Assembly: GCA_963682055.1 (NCBI GenBank)
Contig: OY821740.1
Location: 7,751,314-7,815,313, forward strand
DNA from: Primula veris
Taxonomy: Eukaryota; Streptophyta; Magnoliopsida; Ericales; Primulaceae
DNA length: 64,000 nucleotides
Direction: 5' to 3'
The first letter of the stretch is position 1. Each line of letters begins with the position of its first letter. Positions 24,389-36,906 of this stretch are shown here, piece by piece. The notes under the pieces are model-generated. The model was not told the origin of the DNA. It saw nothing but the letters and a program-made list of their open reading frames with translations, and searched no databases. Position numbers and translations under genes: made by a program.

Positions 24389-25451
24389 CTGAATCTGTTG
24401 AATTTTTGCCATTACTGGCAATATTGGCTGTAGAGTTTTGTTTTTTCGGCTCCATCATTATCATTTGTACAGAAATCTTTCTCAGATAGTCAGACTGCAT
24501 GTAGAAAGAAGAGAGTCAAGAGACATAAGAGCTATCCAGATTCTGTCGACCTAGTCTTACAAAAATAGGAAAATATTAAATACAGCACTATTAATCCGAG
24601 ATGAAACTATGGACATACCTGGCTTGTAGCAGCAGCATACATCTTCTCCTCAAACCTAATGGCAACTTTTTCTAGCTGCTGTCGTTGTTCTTGTCCGGAA
24701 AAAGGACGATGCTTATTCAAGGTGCCCATTCTACCCACAATGATAAATTTAATTTCAGTAAGTTTTAGAAAATCGGCAACTGACCACTGAAAGAAGAAGC
24801 AAGACAGATACTCGTACGAAAGACGGGCTGCATAATTGACATAAAAAATATACTCCGTAACTAATACCAAATCAATTAATTAGTTTCAATCCCAATGTTA
24901 TTCTGCTTTTCTTGAAGAAAGATAAGTTTCAGCAGTAGGTACTCATCTTCATCATATTTGGTTTCCCTTCATACCGGTCTCTAAACATATAAATCAAACT
25001 GATCCCTAAAAGGCCACACAGATTTCTACCCAGAGAACAGGTCTCTGATTAACTAGTTTTAGCTACAACTCCCTTAAATTGCAATTCTCAGTTTTGCACA
25101 ACCATTAAACTCTAGGGTCTTCACAAGTGAAAAACCCTTAAATTCCTAACGAAGTACACGTGGAAATATATTTTAAAAGTTCCATGTTTGCTTCAAACCT
25201 TCTTTTTCTGTTCTCTAATGCGAAATTATTGAAGGAGCATATTTCTCACAAACCGTTATTCAAGTGAAATCATACTGACTACATTAATCCCAAAATACTA
25301 AATTACTAATTCCATGTAAAAAAAAAATGAAAAATCACATTTTGTTGACAATTCTTTGGCGAGATTCGCTTTGCAACTGGGTCCTCCAATCACCGATGTC
25401 GACTTCCGATTCGTCCTTAACGTGAGCAGGTCTCCAGTTATTATAATCCAT
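24389..25451 (-). CDS. MED15-like KIX-domain module, copy 3
   Basis: The exons are 25451-25339 (37 codons plus 2; MDYNNWRPAHVKDE and DWRTQLQSESRQRIVNK), 24730-24619 (KIMGTLNKHRPFSG and RFEEKMYAAATSQ) and 24494-24389 (SDYLRKISVQMIMMEPKKQN, then a Ser/Asn tail). The order helix 1, helix 2, helix 3 is that of the MED15 KIX domain. Exon 3 again ends in phase 1 at a GT donor (TCAG|GTGATA). Joining it to copy 2's upstream acceptor (AG at 23624-23625, exon from 23623) keeps the frame across a 767-base intron. This is the most 5' module on its strand, so any common promoter would lie beyond 25.5 kb, in repeat-rich DNA. Alternatively it is a truncated MED15 gene fragment. Confidence 0.65.
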
Positions 25452-25459
25452 CACTGTCA

Positions 25460-26430
25460 TTTAATATCAAATAGAGCTAAATAAGTATCTTACATGTTAC
25501 ACATTACTCTAAGCTTCAAAAATGCCGAAACTTACCCAGCCGGAAAAAATCAAGCACAAAATGGATAAAGAAAAAAGTTAATTACTCAACACTGTCATTT
25601 TAAATCATAGTGCAGGCAAGTAATGATTTATGTTTTAAATTTACACAATAAATCAAGCACAAAATCAATAACAACTACTTAAGATTAATTATAATCAATC
25701 ACTTTAATTTAATATCAAAACACAGCAAGGTAACTGTTTACAGATTACACAACTACACAACTCTTCAGTCTTCAATTAAACAAAATTTCACCAGTTGAGC
25801 GAAAGACAAAGCAAAAATAACGAAAAAAATAACAACATTATCAGATTAATTATCCGTTACTGTCATCAAATATAAAAAGTACTATATCTGGATTTATAAA
25901 GCTCTCAGCTTCAACTAAACATACAATCCATCAATCGAAAAAAATATCAAACGTAACATGAAAAAGAGCACAAAAAAACTATTATCCATCATCGTTGTTT
26001 AACAAATAAAGCCAAGTAATTTTTATATTCTACAAGTCTCATTTTAGTAGTTCTGCGAGAAAAACGAATAATAATTCACGTTCATTTCAAAACACACAAC
26101 CAAATAACTATAAACATACTATACAGAACTTTCAGCCTCAATTAAATAGAAATTTAATGGGTCAAACAAAAAATCAAGCACAAAATGAGGTCTTTTTATA
26201 TCAAGATACAGCCAAGCAATTATGGACAAAGATACAACATTAATAAAAAGATCTATCACAAAATAAAAAAAAATAAAATATATATATATATATGTCAAAT
26301 GAGATAGTATTAAGATTTCACCACTACAATTTAGAACAAAACAGAGGTAATTAATAAGTTACACGCTCATAAAGCTTCAGTTAAACAAAAAATCATTTAT
26401 TAACAAGTAAAAGATCTAAAAAAAAATAAA
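25460..26430. repeat. Decayed tandem repeats upstream of KIX copy 3
   Basis: Repeated phrases on the plus strand include tcactgtcatttaatatcaa, tacacaactctaagcttcaa, atcaagcacaaaatg and tcaattaaacaaaa (for example 25450, 25590, 25690, 25850 and 26100). Unit length is about 150 bp with strong drift. Some units keep the complement of ATGGATAAT. Confidence 0.6.
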
Positions 26431-29400
26431 CAATTTTTAATATCGTAGATCACCGACTCACATTAAAAATATATATTAATTATATTTTATTAACAATTTC
26501 CACATGGGTAAATTTCCAACTAGAAAAAAGTTGAACGTATAGATTATAATCCACATGTTAAATTGAACAAGATATCGGGAAAATAAATTGTATAATTGAA
26601 GATATATGCAGTGAATGAATATACAGTTACGAGAAAAGGCTAAAAAGGAAATGGAATCGATAGATACACAATTGCGTATGTATATAAATGTAGCAGGGGC
26701 TTGAAACAAGTAATTACAAAAGTTCACATGTTAAGATAAATGGCAAAATAAACCAATTTTAAATAAATAAAAAGAAAAATCTATCAAAACCGTTCCCATT
26801 AAATAAACAATTCCCTCTTAATACCTATTGTCCTATTAATGTTTGTTTCCGACTTTGTCTATCTTAATCGTGCATAACCCTTTTTTATACTCCATATATC
26901 GTTACACCAAATCACACATTACAGCACACATGGCGTGGGCTGAGTGTGCTAGTATATACTAATATATGGAGTATTATTTATTGTAAGGGGGTAGAAGACG
27001 AAATTTGTCGGGTGATGTTGAGGGAATATAAGCGAGAGCAAAGTGTTGCTAATAATTTCGATCGGTTTAATTTGTTGGTTTAACTTAATTTTTATATGAT
27101 AGTTTGCACGGAGAGACGGGTTAAGTTTATCGGTGTGTAGGTTCAAATATGGAGTTAAAATATTTTAATATAAAATAATAATAAAAAAAATTCTCTTGAT
27201 GAAAAAAATATAAAATACTTAAAACTATTTTTGATATAACACATATCTAATATATAACTATTTTATTTTAAAAAAAATAAAATTAATAGTTGATTATAAA
27301 TGAAAAAAAATATTTACATATTTATTTATGAATTAGAAAAACCTTTTTTATTTTTTTTCCAAATTTAATTGAAGGTTTTATGTAATTCCCGAATTCATTG
27401 TATAAATTTTCGTTTTTTTAACATAGAAATAGGCGAACCAACACCTAGCTCTGTAAGTAGCGAAGAGACAGAAGGGGGAGGGGAAACATCAATCCAACGC
27501 AGCGGAAGCAACAAACTCTAGGCGATAAAGATGACTATGAGTTCCAGGCGAGATTCCAGCCACCGTAAGCTCGACCGATAAACGTGCTCTAATTAAAAAT
27601 GACTTCTAAATGTTGTACTGTATATTTCTATCTAAAAACTCCACCACCATATTTAAAATAATAAATAACCAGAAATACATGACTAGTCCATCTACCACGT
27701 CAGCGAGTTAAGGTGACAAAACCATTATTCTTTTGTTTATTTTACTATCTATTCTTACAATACAATGAAAATTTTAGAATTATATAAACTTGTTTTTCTT
27801 TTTTTTCAAAGTGGGAAAAATAAATAAAGGACTCAAAATAAAAAAATAAAAAAGAAGAAAAAGTATAGATCTTCCCTCGCAGATATAGCGCTCAAAACGT
27901 AATATTATCAGTCGAGAGGCTCATCTAGGTATATGATCAGTGCAAAGTCCACTTAGTTTGTCTAGGTGATAATATCGACACACACATTTACTGCTTTTGG
28001 AACCAACTAAAAACAATCTTTTCCTCAACGATCACGGATTTGATAAATATCAGTTATGTCATTATAGCCCACATATGATCACGAGTAGGCGATTTGATTG
28101 CTCTGTTATCGTTTGAATTCTCAGAGTTGGTCTCGGAAACAATATTCCACTTCAGTTATCTAACTTAAAAGGGGCAATTTTGACAAATAGATGCACAAAC
28201 CTAAAGTATCTCATTCACTCGTTGGTTAAACTCTAGTTTTAACAGTAAATGTAAATCCTCATTCCGATACAAATGAAAACAACTCTCACTCATAGCTTCT
28301 ATATCACTAATTCACATGCTTTCTTGTAATTTCTTTTCGGCACGTGTTCATCTCTTTTTTTCATTAATAATTCACTCGAATAACGTGTCATTAAATTCTA
28401 ACTTTTTAGTTTGCCTTTATATAATACATGAAAAAAATGAAGTAAACAATTAATCTTGGAGGGTGACTTAGATTTGTGTTTGGATGAATCATTAATAAAA
28501 TTGTAAGCATATTAATTATTGTAACTAGTTTTTTTTTAATATTGATAAAAATCGGGACATCTTTTTGAGACGGATAGGGTATCTAATACATATATATAGG
28601 TATATATGGTCATACTTGATGGTCATACTTTATATTTCAATAAATACGTGTGAGTGTTATATAACTTTCAAAGTTGTAGTACTATATGGAAGATTGGTCA
28701 GGAGTTTAGGGACTATAATATGTACTTATAATTTCTGAATTAATTTAACGCTCACCAATTTCACAAGTTTATAGCACAAAAAACTCCTCACTCTCTCTCT
28801 TCCTACTGAGGTACGATCACTCCGCCTACTAATCTGTTTTTTCAGATATTTCCATTCTAATTTATGGATTGCTTTTTTATTTGGAATCTTGACAATTTAG
28901 GTTTCTTTTTTTTATGATTTGTAGTTCTGAATACATAACCCTAATCCTAAAATTATTAAATTAAACATGTATGCATTGAAAGTTTTAAGGTAGCGGAAAA
29001 AATGCCTACAAAACTTATTAAGTTGTGTACATACTATGTAAATATGTTATTATTTTTTATGTTGAGCTTGTCTTTCTGAATGAATCGAGTCTTCTAATGT
29101 ATTTATAAAAAAACATCTTATTTCTGGAAAGAGTTTGGACTCTCTCTCACTTAAAAAAACGTATATCGAAAATTTGTCTTTTTATAGTGATACGAAACAT
29201 GTTTATATATGCTACGTTAGGGAACTGATAGACTGAATAAAGAACAAATTATCTAATCAGATTCGAAGTTAAACTCATCAACATGAATATTTTCTTATCT
29301 GATTAAATTAGAGTTCATTCCACTAAATAACTCTAACTGAAATCTCTCTCATATATTCCGAATCTTCTAGAAGATAATTCATTCCATGTCATTACACCCA

Positions 29401-30900
29401 ATTACCAATTTAAATCACTGACGATTTATATTTAGTAAGCATATTTTATTCCTTAATAAATATCACTTAACTTAATTAATGTATCAGATTAATAAATCCA
29501 CTTGAAAGGTTTGATACAAAAATACTTATAAGCTTTTAAGGGGCTACCATCAATTCCAATACCGGGACATGGGATTTCTTCAATTACTAACACTATATTT
29601 GAAACGTCACCGTCCAACTCACTGAGTTTACGACTCGTAAAGAATCACACTATTTTATGAATTAAAACGATTATCATTTCTCGTACATGCTTAATTAGTA
29701 AAATCAGAATTAAGAGTTTAAACAAATTCTATAACCCAATGTGTTAATTATTTTATCTAGTCGGTACAAAAATAATTGGGTTTGCGGTCCTGTTTAATAC
29801 ACTCAGAGTGCACTAGCATATAAAGTTGCAATACTCAATTCCCTGTAGTCAAGACAAACCTACTAAAATTATACACTACAACTGTACAGATGGTCTGTCA
29901 ATTTACATCTAAAGTTGTAAACAATTTACTTATATTATATAAGAACCGATAGTTTAATCTTCTGTGTGTAAACCGTACTCTACACACTAGACTATCTACG
30001 AATTATAATATTAGACATTTATTTACGTATTATTAAATAAAACAAATAATATATTGCCAATATAAAATCTCATAAAAATGTAACAAAGTCTGATAAAGAA
30101 ATAGTAAAGAAAAAACATGTCTTTTAATCGTATTTAGTAACATGCATGTCATTTTGTTTTGCATTTTCTTCACCTTTGCATTACTTTCCCCTAAGGGTTA
30201 ATAACATTTTGACATTTGAGTGTGTTAGTATTTCCTTGCTTTGTTCAGTTTGTTGCCAATTACAAGATAAATATTACAATAGGTTGGTAACTGTAGCTAG
30301 GGTGTGGTAACAAAGCGTAAATTATTAATATAGGCCTCCCTTTGAGTTTCTACACTAGCTACAAGTTAAAAATATATGTTAAGATTATAGGTTAATGATA
30401 TATTGATATGTGGAAAACTAGCTTAGAGGATTGCATGAAACATTTAACGTCTCAAAATGAGGTGAAGTGGTGGGGATCAAATATGCATCTAGGGTAGTTA
30501 TTGTGATTGTTTTATAAAGTTGTTTCGCTAAAGTCTGGATTTTCAATTGTACATTTTGCAATAATTAAGAAGTTAACCGATATACATTCTTCTATGGTGT
30601 GGTTTTGTAACCAGTTGCATATATAACGCTTTACTACTTCTTTTAGTTTTTAGATCAGCTTATTTTTGGGTTTTAACTTCTAACAAAACGCCTTCATTTT
30701 CTGTTACTGTGAGGGATTTTGCGCACCATTGCTTATTTTTCCAATAATAAATAAAAAGTAGGTTTTCCGTACCAATTATAAATACTAACAAACAAACTTC
30801 TAACAAAAAAGATTTTCACTCCTTAAACTGCATGATGTTTGTGTATGTTTTGGCAGTTTAATTCATCACCTTTTTTTGTTATTTTTTCGAGCAACATTGA
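26431..30900. other. AT-rich intergenic region, no clear gene
   Basis: No ORF carries a recognisable domain. At 27460-27565 a GC-richer stretch looks like a leader plus a short coding start (ATG at 27530, reading MTMSSRRDSSH, then a GTAAGC donor), but I found no partner exon. At 28790-28815 a CT-rich leader with a possible GTACGA donor is likewise alone. The 29500-30060 stretch resembles LTR sequence in style, but I could not delimit an element. Confidence 0.5.
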
Positions 30901-30946
30901 TATAGTTAGTTCTCTATCAGAATTCAGACGGTGTTCTCATGCGGAC

Positions 30947-31516
30947 ATGGAAGAAGCATCTAGGGTTAAGAAAATAAGGGACAGTGGTGAAGATCGATTG
31001 TGCCACATACTATCATTTCTTCCCACGAAATACTCAGTCTGCACACGAATTCTATCGACTAGGTGGGGGCACCTCTTCGCATACGTCCCGGTTCTCGATT
31101 TCGATTCTACTATTCTTAATTACGATGATAAGGATGGTCGTGCCAGATTCATTGATTTCGTTAACAGGGTATTAATGTTGTATAACGTTCCTTAAATTAT
31201 TAAATTTCGTCTCCGTTGTGTCAACTCGTCTTATAGAGACTGCTCGTATTCAAGAGAACTAGATAATATTCGTACTTGGATTTCGTCTGCGATTTCCCGC
31301 AATGTTCAAGAACTCGACTTTTCTATCAAGTATACTTGCTATGAACTATTCCCTCGTGAAATTTTCTCGTGTAAGATGCTTTCTACCTTGAAAGTGGAGG
31401 CTGAATTTTGGCTTAAACTTCCGAGTTCTGCGTGCCTCCCGTGTTTGAAAACCTTACACCTCTGTAAGGTAGTGTTTGATTCATCTTGTGTTTCCCTTAA
31501 AGATTCCTGTCTATAA
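30947..31516 (+). pseudogene. F-box/LRR gene fragment with premature stop
   Basis: From ATG 30947 the frame encodes an F-box (EDRLCHILSFLPTKYSVCTR then ILSTRWGHLFAYVPVLDFD). It stops at TAA 31193-31195 and then continues in the same frame with recognisable LRR sequence (NIRTWISSAISRNVQELDF, REIFSCKMLSTLKV, SSACLPCLKTLHL) to TAA 31514-31516. The rest of the LRRs and the FBD are missing. It is clearly related to the intact genes at 36907 and 41532. A nonsense mutation and 3' truncation make it a pseudogene. Confidence 0.85.
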
Positions 31517-31862
31517 ATAATACTATAACATTGGTTTTCAGGCTTCCAGTTCCAGCATTTGGTAGGCCTTTTTTAATGCGTACTGTGGGAATTATATGAT
31601 TTCTTTGAAAGGGCTCTTGAGGATGCAAACGTTTTTTTAGAAAAAAAATTCGTTTTTTTTAGGAAATATTTTCATTATTATGTAGAAACTAAAACATTCT
31701 TCTACGGGACAGAGTCCCCATGATGGTCATATTCATGAAATCTGATATAAACACCGCACAAGCTACAATCAAACTTATAAAATTCTGGTTACATGACATG
31801 AACATATAGTTACAAAAAATCTAAAGGGCATAAAAGAGACCGCAAAACTCTGCGTTAAAACC

Positions 31863-32355
31863 ATGGTTTCAAAAGTGGCTAGGCGAACTAAATGCGGAAG
31901 GTGGGGCCTAGACGAATAAGCGCAGCATTGACGGAAAAATCATATTTTAACATTTTAGTGGGGCATTTTGGATTTTCATTTAACATGTATATTATAAATT
32001 CAATTAACAATTTAAATTAAAACTTTATACATCACTAGTTGATCAGTATAATATAAAGAATTCAACAAAACCTTCGTAAATAATATATATATGTAGTTGG
32101 GGATAAAACAAAATACATATGAATATGTATTCAAGGACAAATTATAAATGTAAATCTTTATTGATTATAAACATGATTTTTAGACTAAAAATTTATAAAA
32201 ATATTTTAAAAAAATATGTACTCATTCCGACTAGATTGACCCATTTGACTCAAGTTTGACCATGTCAAAGCGCATGGATTAATCGGGGCGCCAGACCAGT
32301 CACTGGCGCCTATGCGGGAATTAATCGGAGTAAGGCGGCGACTTTTGAAACAGAG
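31863..32355. mobile_element. MULE-like nonautonomous element, 493 bp
   Basis: The ends share the inverted core GTTTCAAAAGT (left 31866-31876; right as ACTTTTGAAAC ending near 32351), and both inner flanks carry GGCG/CTAGGCG-type sequence. A perfect 9-bp direct repeat GTTAAAACC flanks it at 31854-31862 and 32356-32364. A 9-bp duplication is typical of Mutator-like elements. It is GC-richer than its surroundings and has no ORF. Confidence 0.75.
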
Positions 32356-32364
32356 GTTAAAACC

Positions 32365-33060
32365 TTGTTTTTATGGACAAATGATCTAAAAAAACATGCT
32401 ACTTTTTACCATAACCTTATAACACCATGATCATTGTGATCAAAAGAGTATTTTACAAATCTAAAATAGCTATATGATGCTGTAGTATTTTATTTGAGAT
32501 TAAAATCATGTAGATTTACATTTGCAACAGCATCATCAACGGCAACACCTGCATTTACCGAGAACACCTTCAGACGTACAACAACATCATCTTACCATTT
32601 TAAATGTCTCCCTTCAGTGATTCGATCGCTGACCATGACAACATCTGGCTCCCTCAATCAAATTTAGTACTATAAAGATAGAAGATAATTGAACAAAATT
32701 CCGCAACCATCTTTAGGTAAAAGATTTTTAGGTTCGATTTCAGGAGAGTAGTTATTAAGCATTATCTCATTCACGACGAAGTTTAGAAGATGCATTATGA
32801 GATTTTTCTTATATTAATTAAAAAAAATTAAATGATTTTCACCTGAAAATGTTTAATGACCCATTTTTGATGCCGAAGAAACAAAACATTATTGACAAAA
32901 CATATGCAATATATTGCTAAGTCTTCAGTTCGAAGTTTCGAACGGAGTACATAACTTAATGGTTTGATGCATTTGAGATGCGTGCAAATCAAGAAGGGGT
33001 TAAAAAGGTATTTCCTCATTCTATTGATGGTTGTACTAAACACTGATATGTCTACTTGAT
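32365..33060. other. Spacer with FBD-array downstream-flank relic
   Basis: No gene. Around 32830-32900 the sequence (aatgattttcacctgaaa, then gtttaatgacccat) matches 48085-48120 and is loosely like 39060-39110, which mark the downstream flank of the FBD gene modules. Confidence 0.5.
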
Positions 33061-35432
33061 GATAAGTAAAGACAAATCAGTCGAGATATTCATTCAAGTA
33101 AGAATGAATACGTAAATTCTATTGTTGAGGATTAAGGCTTGTCAGAAAACATGTTTAATCATGTGTGTTCTGTTGAGTTAATCTACCAACTTTAATCCAA
33201 TGATTAAGTGTTAATCATTAAATGATAGAGTATTCTTGGACGTGCTAAATATTGTCTAACTAGTTCCGAAATGGTATATTCACATGAATATGAATACATG
33301 ATCAGTGTGATTGAAACAGTGAACATGAGACACCGTTTGCACAATTGTGTGGTTAGAATGTCATGTTGATAAGTTCAGGGTTAAACTCTGAATTTGTGCG
33401 GGAAGTGAGCTTTCCGCAAGATATGTGTTGAACAAACTACATCTTAGGAAGTTGGACGAAACAGTCAGATTATAGAAGGCATGGTGCCTAACTATAAGTT
33501 CGTGAAAGTTTGGTGCTACCTAAGAAAAGGTCTCAATCTTGTTTCTTGAAGGACTTGGATAGGATCAAAAACGGTAGATTGTGTGTTCTTCGGATAAGCA
33601 CAAAATATAGTGCTGATAGGTTTCTAGTGCATAAGGAACACGACTTTAAAGTGCATATAGAACATTGTTCTATGTCCGAGAAGCATATTTTCAAAAAGAG
33701 AAATTTTTCTGCAAAAAAAACTCTAACGCCTGGCGAGTGTGATCAATACGTTGAGGGTTCAAAGCATTACGCTACCCAAGACAAATGAACACTCAAACGG
33801 TGATGGAAAAGTAGGGAAAGTGGATTTTGTAAGGAAGATGAAGTGACTCGGCATGGTAAAAGGGTAAGTAATGAAACTTCCTTTGTCCCTTGATCTTCAT
33901 GAGTGAAGGTGAACCGACGACATTGAAATAATCAATGTTATCCATATAATGTGTATATGGGAAGATGCCATCAACAATGAGGTTGATAGGCACGTGAGAA
34001 ATAAAGTCAATTACTTTAAGTAAACTGACGGTTTTAATAATTTTAATGTCTATACTCTAATCTCTATAAAAAGACGCATCATTAATTAATGAGAACATGT
34101 GTTTTATAAATGGAGATCTAGAGAATTAGGAACAACCCATTGGGTCGTGGTTCCGTGTAAAGTAAGCCAAGGTGCGAAAACTTGTTAAGTCGCTATATGG
34201 ACTAAAACAAACACCTAAATTATCATAGGTAGTCTCTTGTACGTCAAGAACTGCACTAGACCAGTTATAGCGAACTCAGTGAGCAGACTCAGTAGGTTTG
34301 CCAATGAGGCTTCTCAGATACATGAGGTATACTGCCAATCATGAACTGCATTATATGAGATGTCCAAAATATTTGGAGGGTATTTATATACCAAGTGTAT
34401 CACAAACTTTAACGGTACAAGGTCCACGAGTGGATATGTTTGTACTTAAAGAGGTTGCAGTCTCATGGAGGTCTGTAAAACAGACATGCATACGTGGATC
34501 AACTATGAAATCAGAATTCATAATGTTGTAGACACTGAAAAAAGGCAGATTGGCTGAGAAGTTTTGGGAGGTATTCCCAAGTGGCCAAAATTTGTTCCCT
34601 TAATAAGCGTGCACTGATAAAGTCAGTAAGTTATTGAACGGGATCAGAGTAATTGTATAATGGAAAGTCCCGACAAAGTCATGACATAGTCGTCGGAGAC
34701 ACAAGTTCGCAAAAGAAATTGCTAGCAAACAGTGTGGTATCCTTAGACTTTGCAAGGTCTAAAGATAATAATGCGGATCCATATACAAAATGCTTGACTC
34801 GTGGAGGAGTTGGAGCATCATCGAGGGAAATGGGGTTTGAAGCCCAATATATTGAAAACCTTCGCATAGGTAACCCAACCTGAATTGGAAACTTCAGTCT
34901 CGGGTTCAATGGGAAACTGAATTGTGCGGGTAACCGAATAAAGCACTCATGAACATAAGTTCTCAGCCCATTTTTATGATGAAAGAGTGATAGACCTGTA
35001 CCATTGTAAGGGTGAGCATGAGGCTCTTAATGAATCAAGTATCTTGAAGATCGAGCAGGGTGAGTTAGGACACCCTTGACTTGAAAATCACCTATAACGA
35101 GTGTGTATGGCCGATACTATGTGATGAGCTAGGGCTAAATCGCTAGAGCACTCGATTGAATTTGCCAAGGCAGTCCAAGGTCAAATATGGACAACAACTA
35201 AAAGGCCTAGTAAGTGGTGTAGAGAAGGCACTGTGCGGGTATTATTTTGTTATACACAAAACGCTAAAGGTTCAAAGCATTACGCTACCTAAGGAAAGTA
35301 TATTCGAAAGGTATTTCGCTATGGCAGGTTCAAGGCGCGTGCTACATGTCCTTATGCAGTGAATTCTCGTGGTTCTCTCGATTGCATTTAGTTGCACTGT
35401 GCATGTTTAATGATTCCATTCATGTGGGGGAT
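33060..35432 (+). mobile_element. Old degenerate Ty1/copia element, 3' part
   Basis: Copia polymerase remains are scattered over several frames. KLVKSLYGLKQTPK lies near 34175-34215. A TRPVIANSVSRLSRFANE-like block is near 34255. RYMRYTANHELHY is near 34325. STSGYV is near 34420. AVSWRSVKQTCIRGSTMKSE is near 34455-34520. MYNGKSR is at 34653, and SLDFARSKDNNADPYTK is near 34735-34790. These are the RT end and RNase H of a copia element, with stops and frameshifts throughout. The phrase gtgggggatt at 35423-35432 is a polypurine tract, and TGTTGGAAA at 35433 is a typical LTR start. The 5' boundary is not determined. The phrase gttcaaagcattacgctacc occurs at both about 33758 and 35270. Confidence 0.7.
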
Positions 35433-35990
35433 TGTTGGAAAAAAACATTTGGTTTTGTTTTGTTTTGAATGCAATTAAGTTGTAGGAGTTTCAAAATATT
35501 TATATCCCCATATTGATGGCTTTCATGAGTTACAAACTTTGCATAAATATGGTCTTTCACGTTTTTCAATAGACTTTTCCATGAAAAATAAAATACATGA
35601 CATACACACACATACATATATGCATACATATAGAGAGAGTACCGCACCACCAACGGCCCGACCGTGGCTCGGTGCCGTTTCCGTCGAGTCACATGCGATG
35701 GACGTTGTACCTTGGGAACGAAGTGCCCCATTTAGCCAGAAGCAGAAGTGGCGGGACAAATATCGTTTAAGGGAAATTGTTTGCAGTTACCTCGTCTCAG
35801 ACTTTAGTCCATTTCGGTATCATTTATATACTCTTAATTTTGAAGGTTGTAATTGATATTTATATATTTGAGAAAACCATTTTCTATTTATTTGTCCATT
35901 TCTTTTCCGTAGAAATTATTGTGTTTATTTACAACGTACCCAACAAATAAACACGCAAACAAACAGAATAATAATCCCTTAGACATTCGG
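35433..35990 (+). repeat. Probable 3' LTR of the old copia element
   Basis: It begins TGTTGGAAAAAAACATTTGG immediately after the polypurine tract. A CA/TA-rich stretch (35600-35640) and a GC-rich patch (35640-35760) follow. I cannot place the end of the LTR, and no matching 5' LTR was recognised. Confidence 0.45.
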
Positions 35991-35999
35991 AAGTTGAAA

Positions 36000-36320
36000 C
36001 ATCAAGTTTATTATTTGAAGCAAATTTGAAATAAGTTTTTTTTAGCACGATCTTCCATGTGGTTCAAATGGAAGGCGCCGTTTCATCGGAAACCAGCAAA
36101 TATTGATCGATACGAACAAAAGCGAAACCCACAACTAATTTATAAGCTAGATAGCGTACGGGGAATAAATGCACAAAATTCAAGCACGTCGAGAAGATTA
36201 CTTGAGTTTCGTCAACAGAATTCCAGGAAAAACTGATTTTCCTTTTAAAAAAAAATGTTTTTAATTTTCTATTTACTGAAATTTTAAACAAGATTTTGAC
36301 TTTCATATACATTTCAAGTC
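36000..36320. repeat. Duplicated FBD-module flank
   Basis: This stretch (acactcgaaagttgaaac-like, ccatgtggttcaaatggaag, then gcacaaaattcaagcac) has relatives at about 39260-39690, 47495-47560 and 48530-48710. Each lies between gene modules of the FBD array, so the repeat marks the boundary of the ancestral duplication unit. Confidence 0.65.
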
Positions 36321-36759
36321 CAAATCTTTTACCCCTTAATTATTCGATATCCCTTTCGGGCCTCCATGCTTATTTTATACAAAAAATAGTTCTAAAAAAT
36401 TTGAAAAAAATATTATAATTAATATAAGACATGTATCAATACATTTCAATAATTATTTTTAAAATAAAATTCGCATGCAATTTAATTTGAAATAAATATA
36501 CAAATTAATATAAATTAAACATTAAATCTTAAAAAAATTGTCTAAAACATTATTATGTTCAAATGTTTTAAAATTTAAATACAATATAATATAAAAACTT
36601 ATAAAATTGCAAAAAAAGTTATAAAAATTGAAATTTTAAATGAAAATAAGCAAAAAAAATACAAAAAAGATAGAAAATGGGATAGAATATTTGTAATTAT
36701 ACATTCCAAGTTACCGTTTTTATTACAGCTAATTTTTTTTCCGTTTCCAATATCTGTTG
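36321..36759. other. Very AT-rich spacer
   Basis: A/T runs dominate and no ORF or element end was recognised. Confidence 0.5.
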
Positions 36760-36906
36760 ACTAATAAGGGCCCATTTGACTAAATTATTATAAAGACACT
36801 TTGTACCGTCTCTTTTACCAAAAATATATACTGTCTCTTTCTCTCTCTATATATATAATATATATATATTTCGGCAGAAAAGTTCTATTCTCTAGGGTTT
36901 GTGAAA
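36760..36906 (+). promoter_or_regulatory. Promoter and leader of the first F-box/FBD gene
   Basis: The block contains a gcccatttgactaa-like phrase, then cactttgtaccgtctc, a CT/TATA repeat at 36835-36870 and ttcggcagaaaag just before the start codon. Equivalent blocks precede the second gene (41395-41531) and the orphan body at 49470-49610, which supports a conserved promoter. The exact TATA box is ambiguous within the TA repeat. Confidence 0.5.

Noticed and set aside
27530..27563. Possible first exon MTMSSRRDSSH with a GTAAGC donor.
   Set aside because: Too short, and no downstream exon or protein match could be recognised.
29500..30060. Stretch that reads like an LTR or retroelement remnant.
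   Set aside because: No TG...CA ends, duplication or coding remains could be placed, so it is not called as an element.
33510..33788. 92-codon ORF within the old copia region.
   Set aside because: It does not match a copia domain that I can recognise. It is covered by the relic element annotation.
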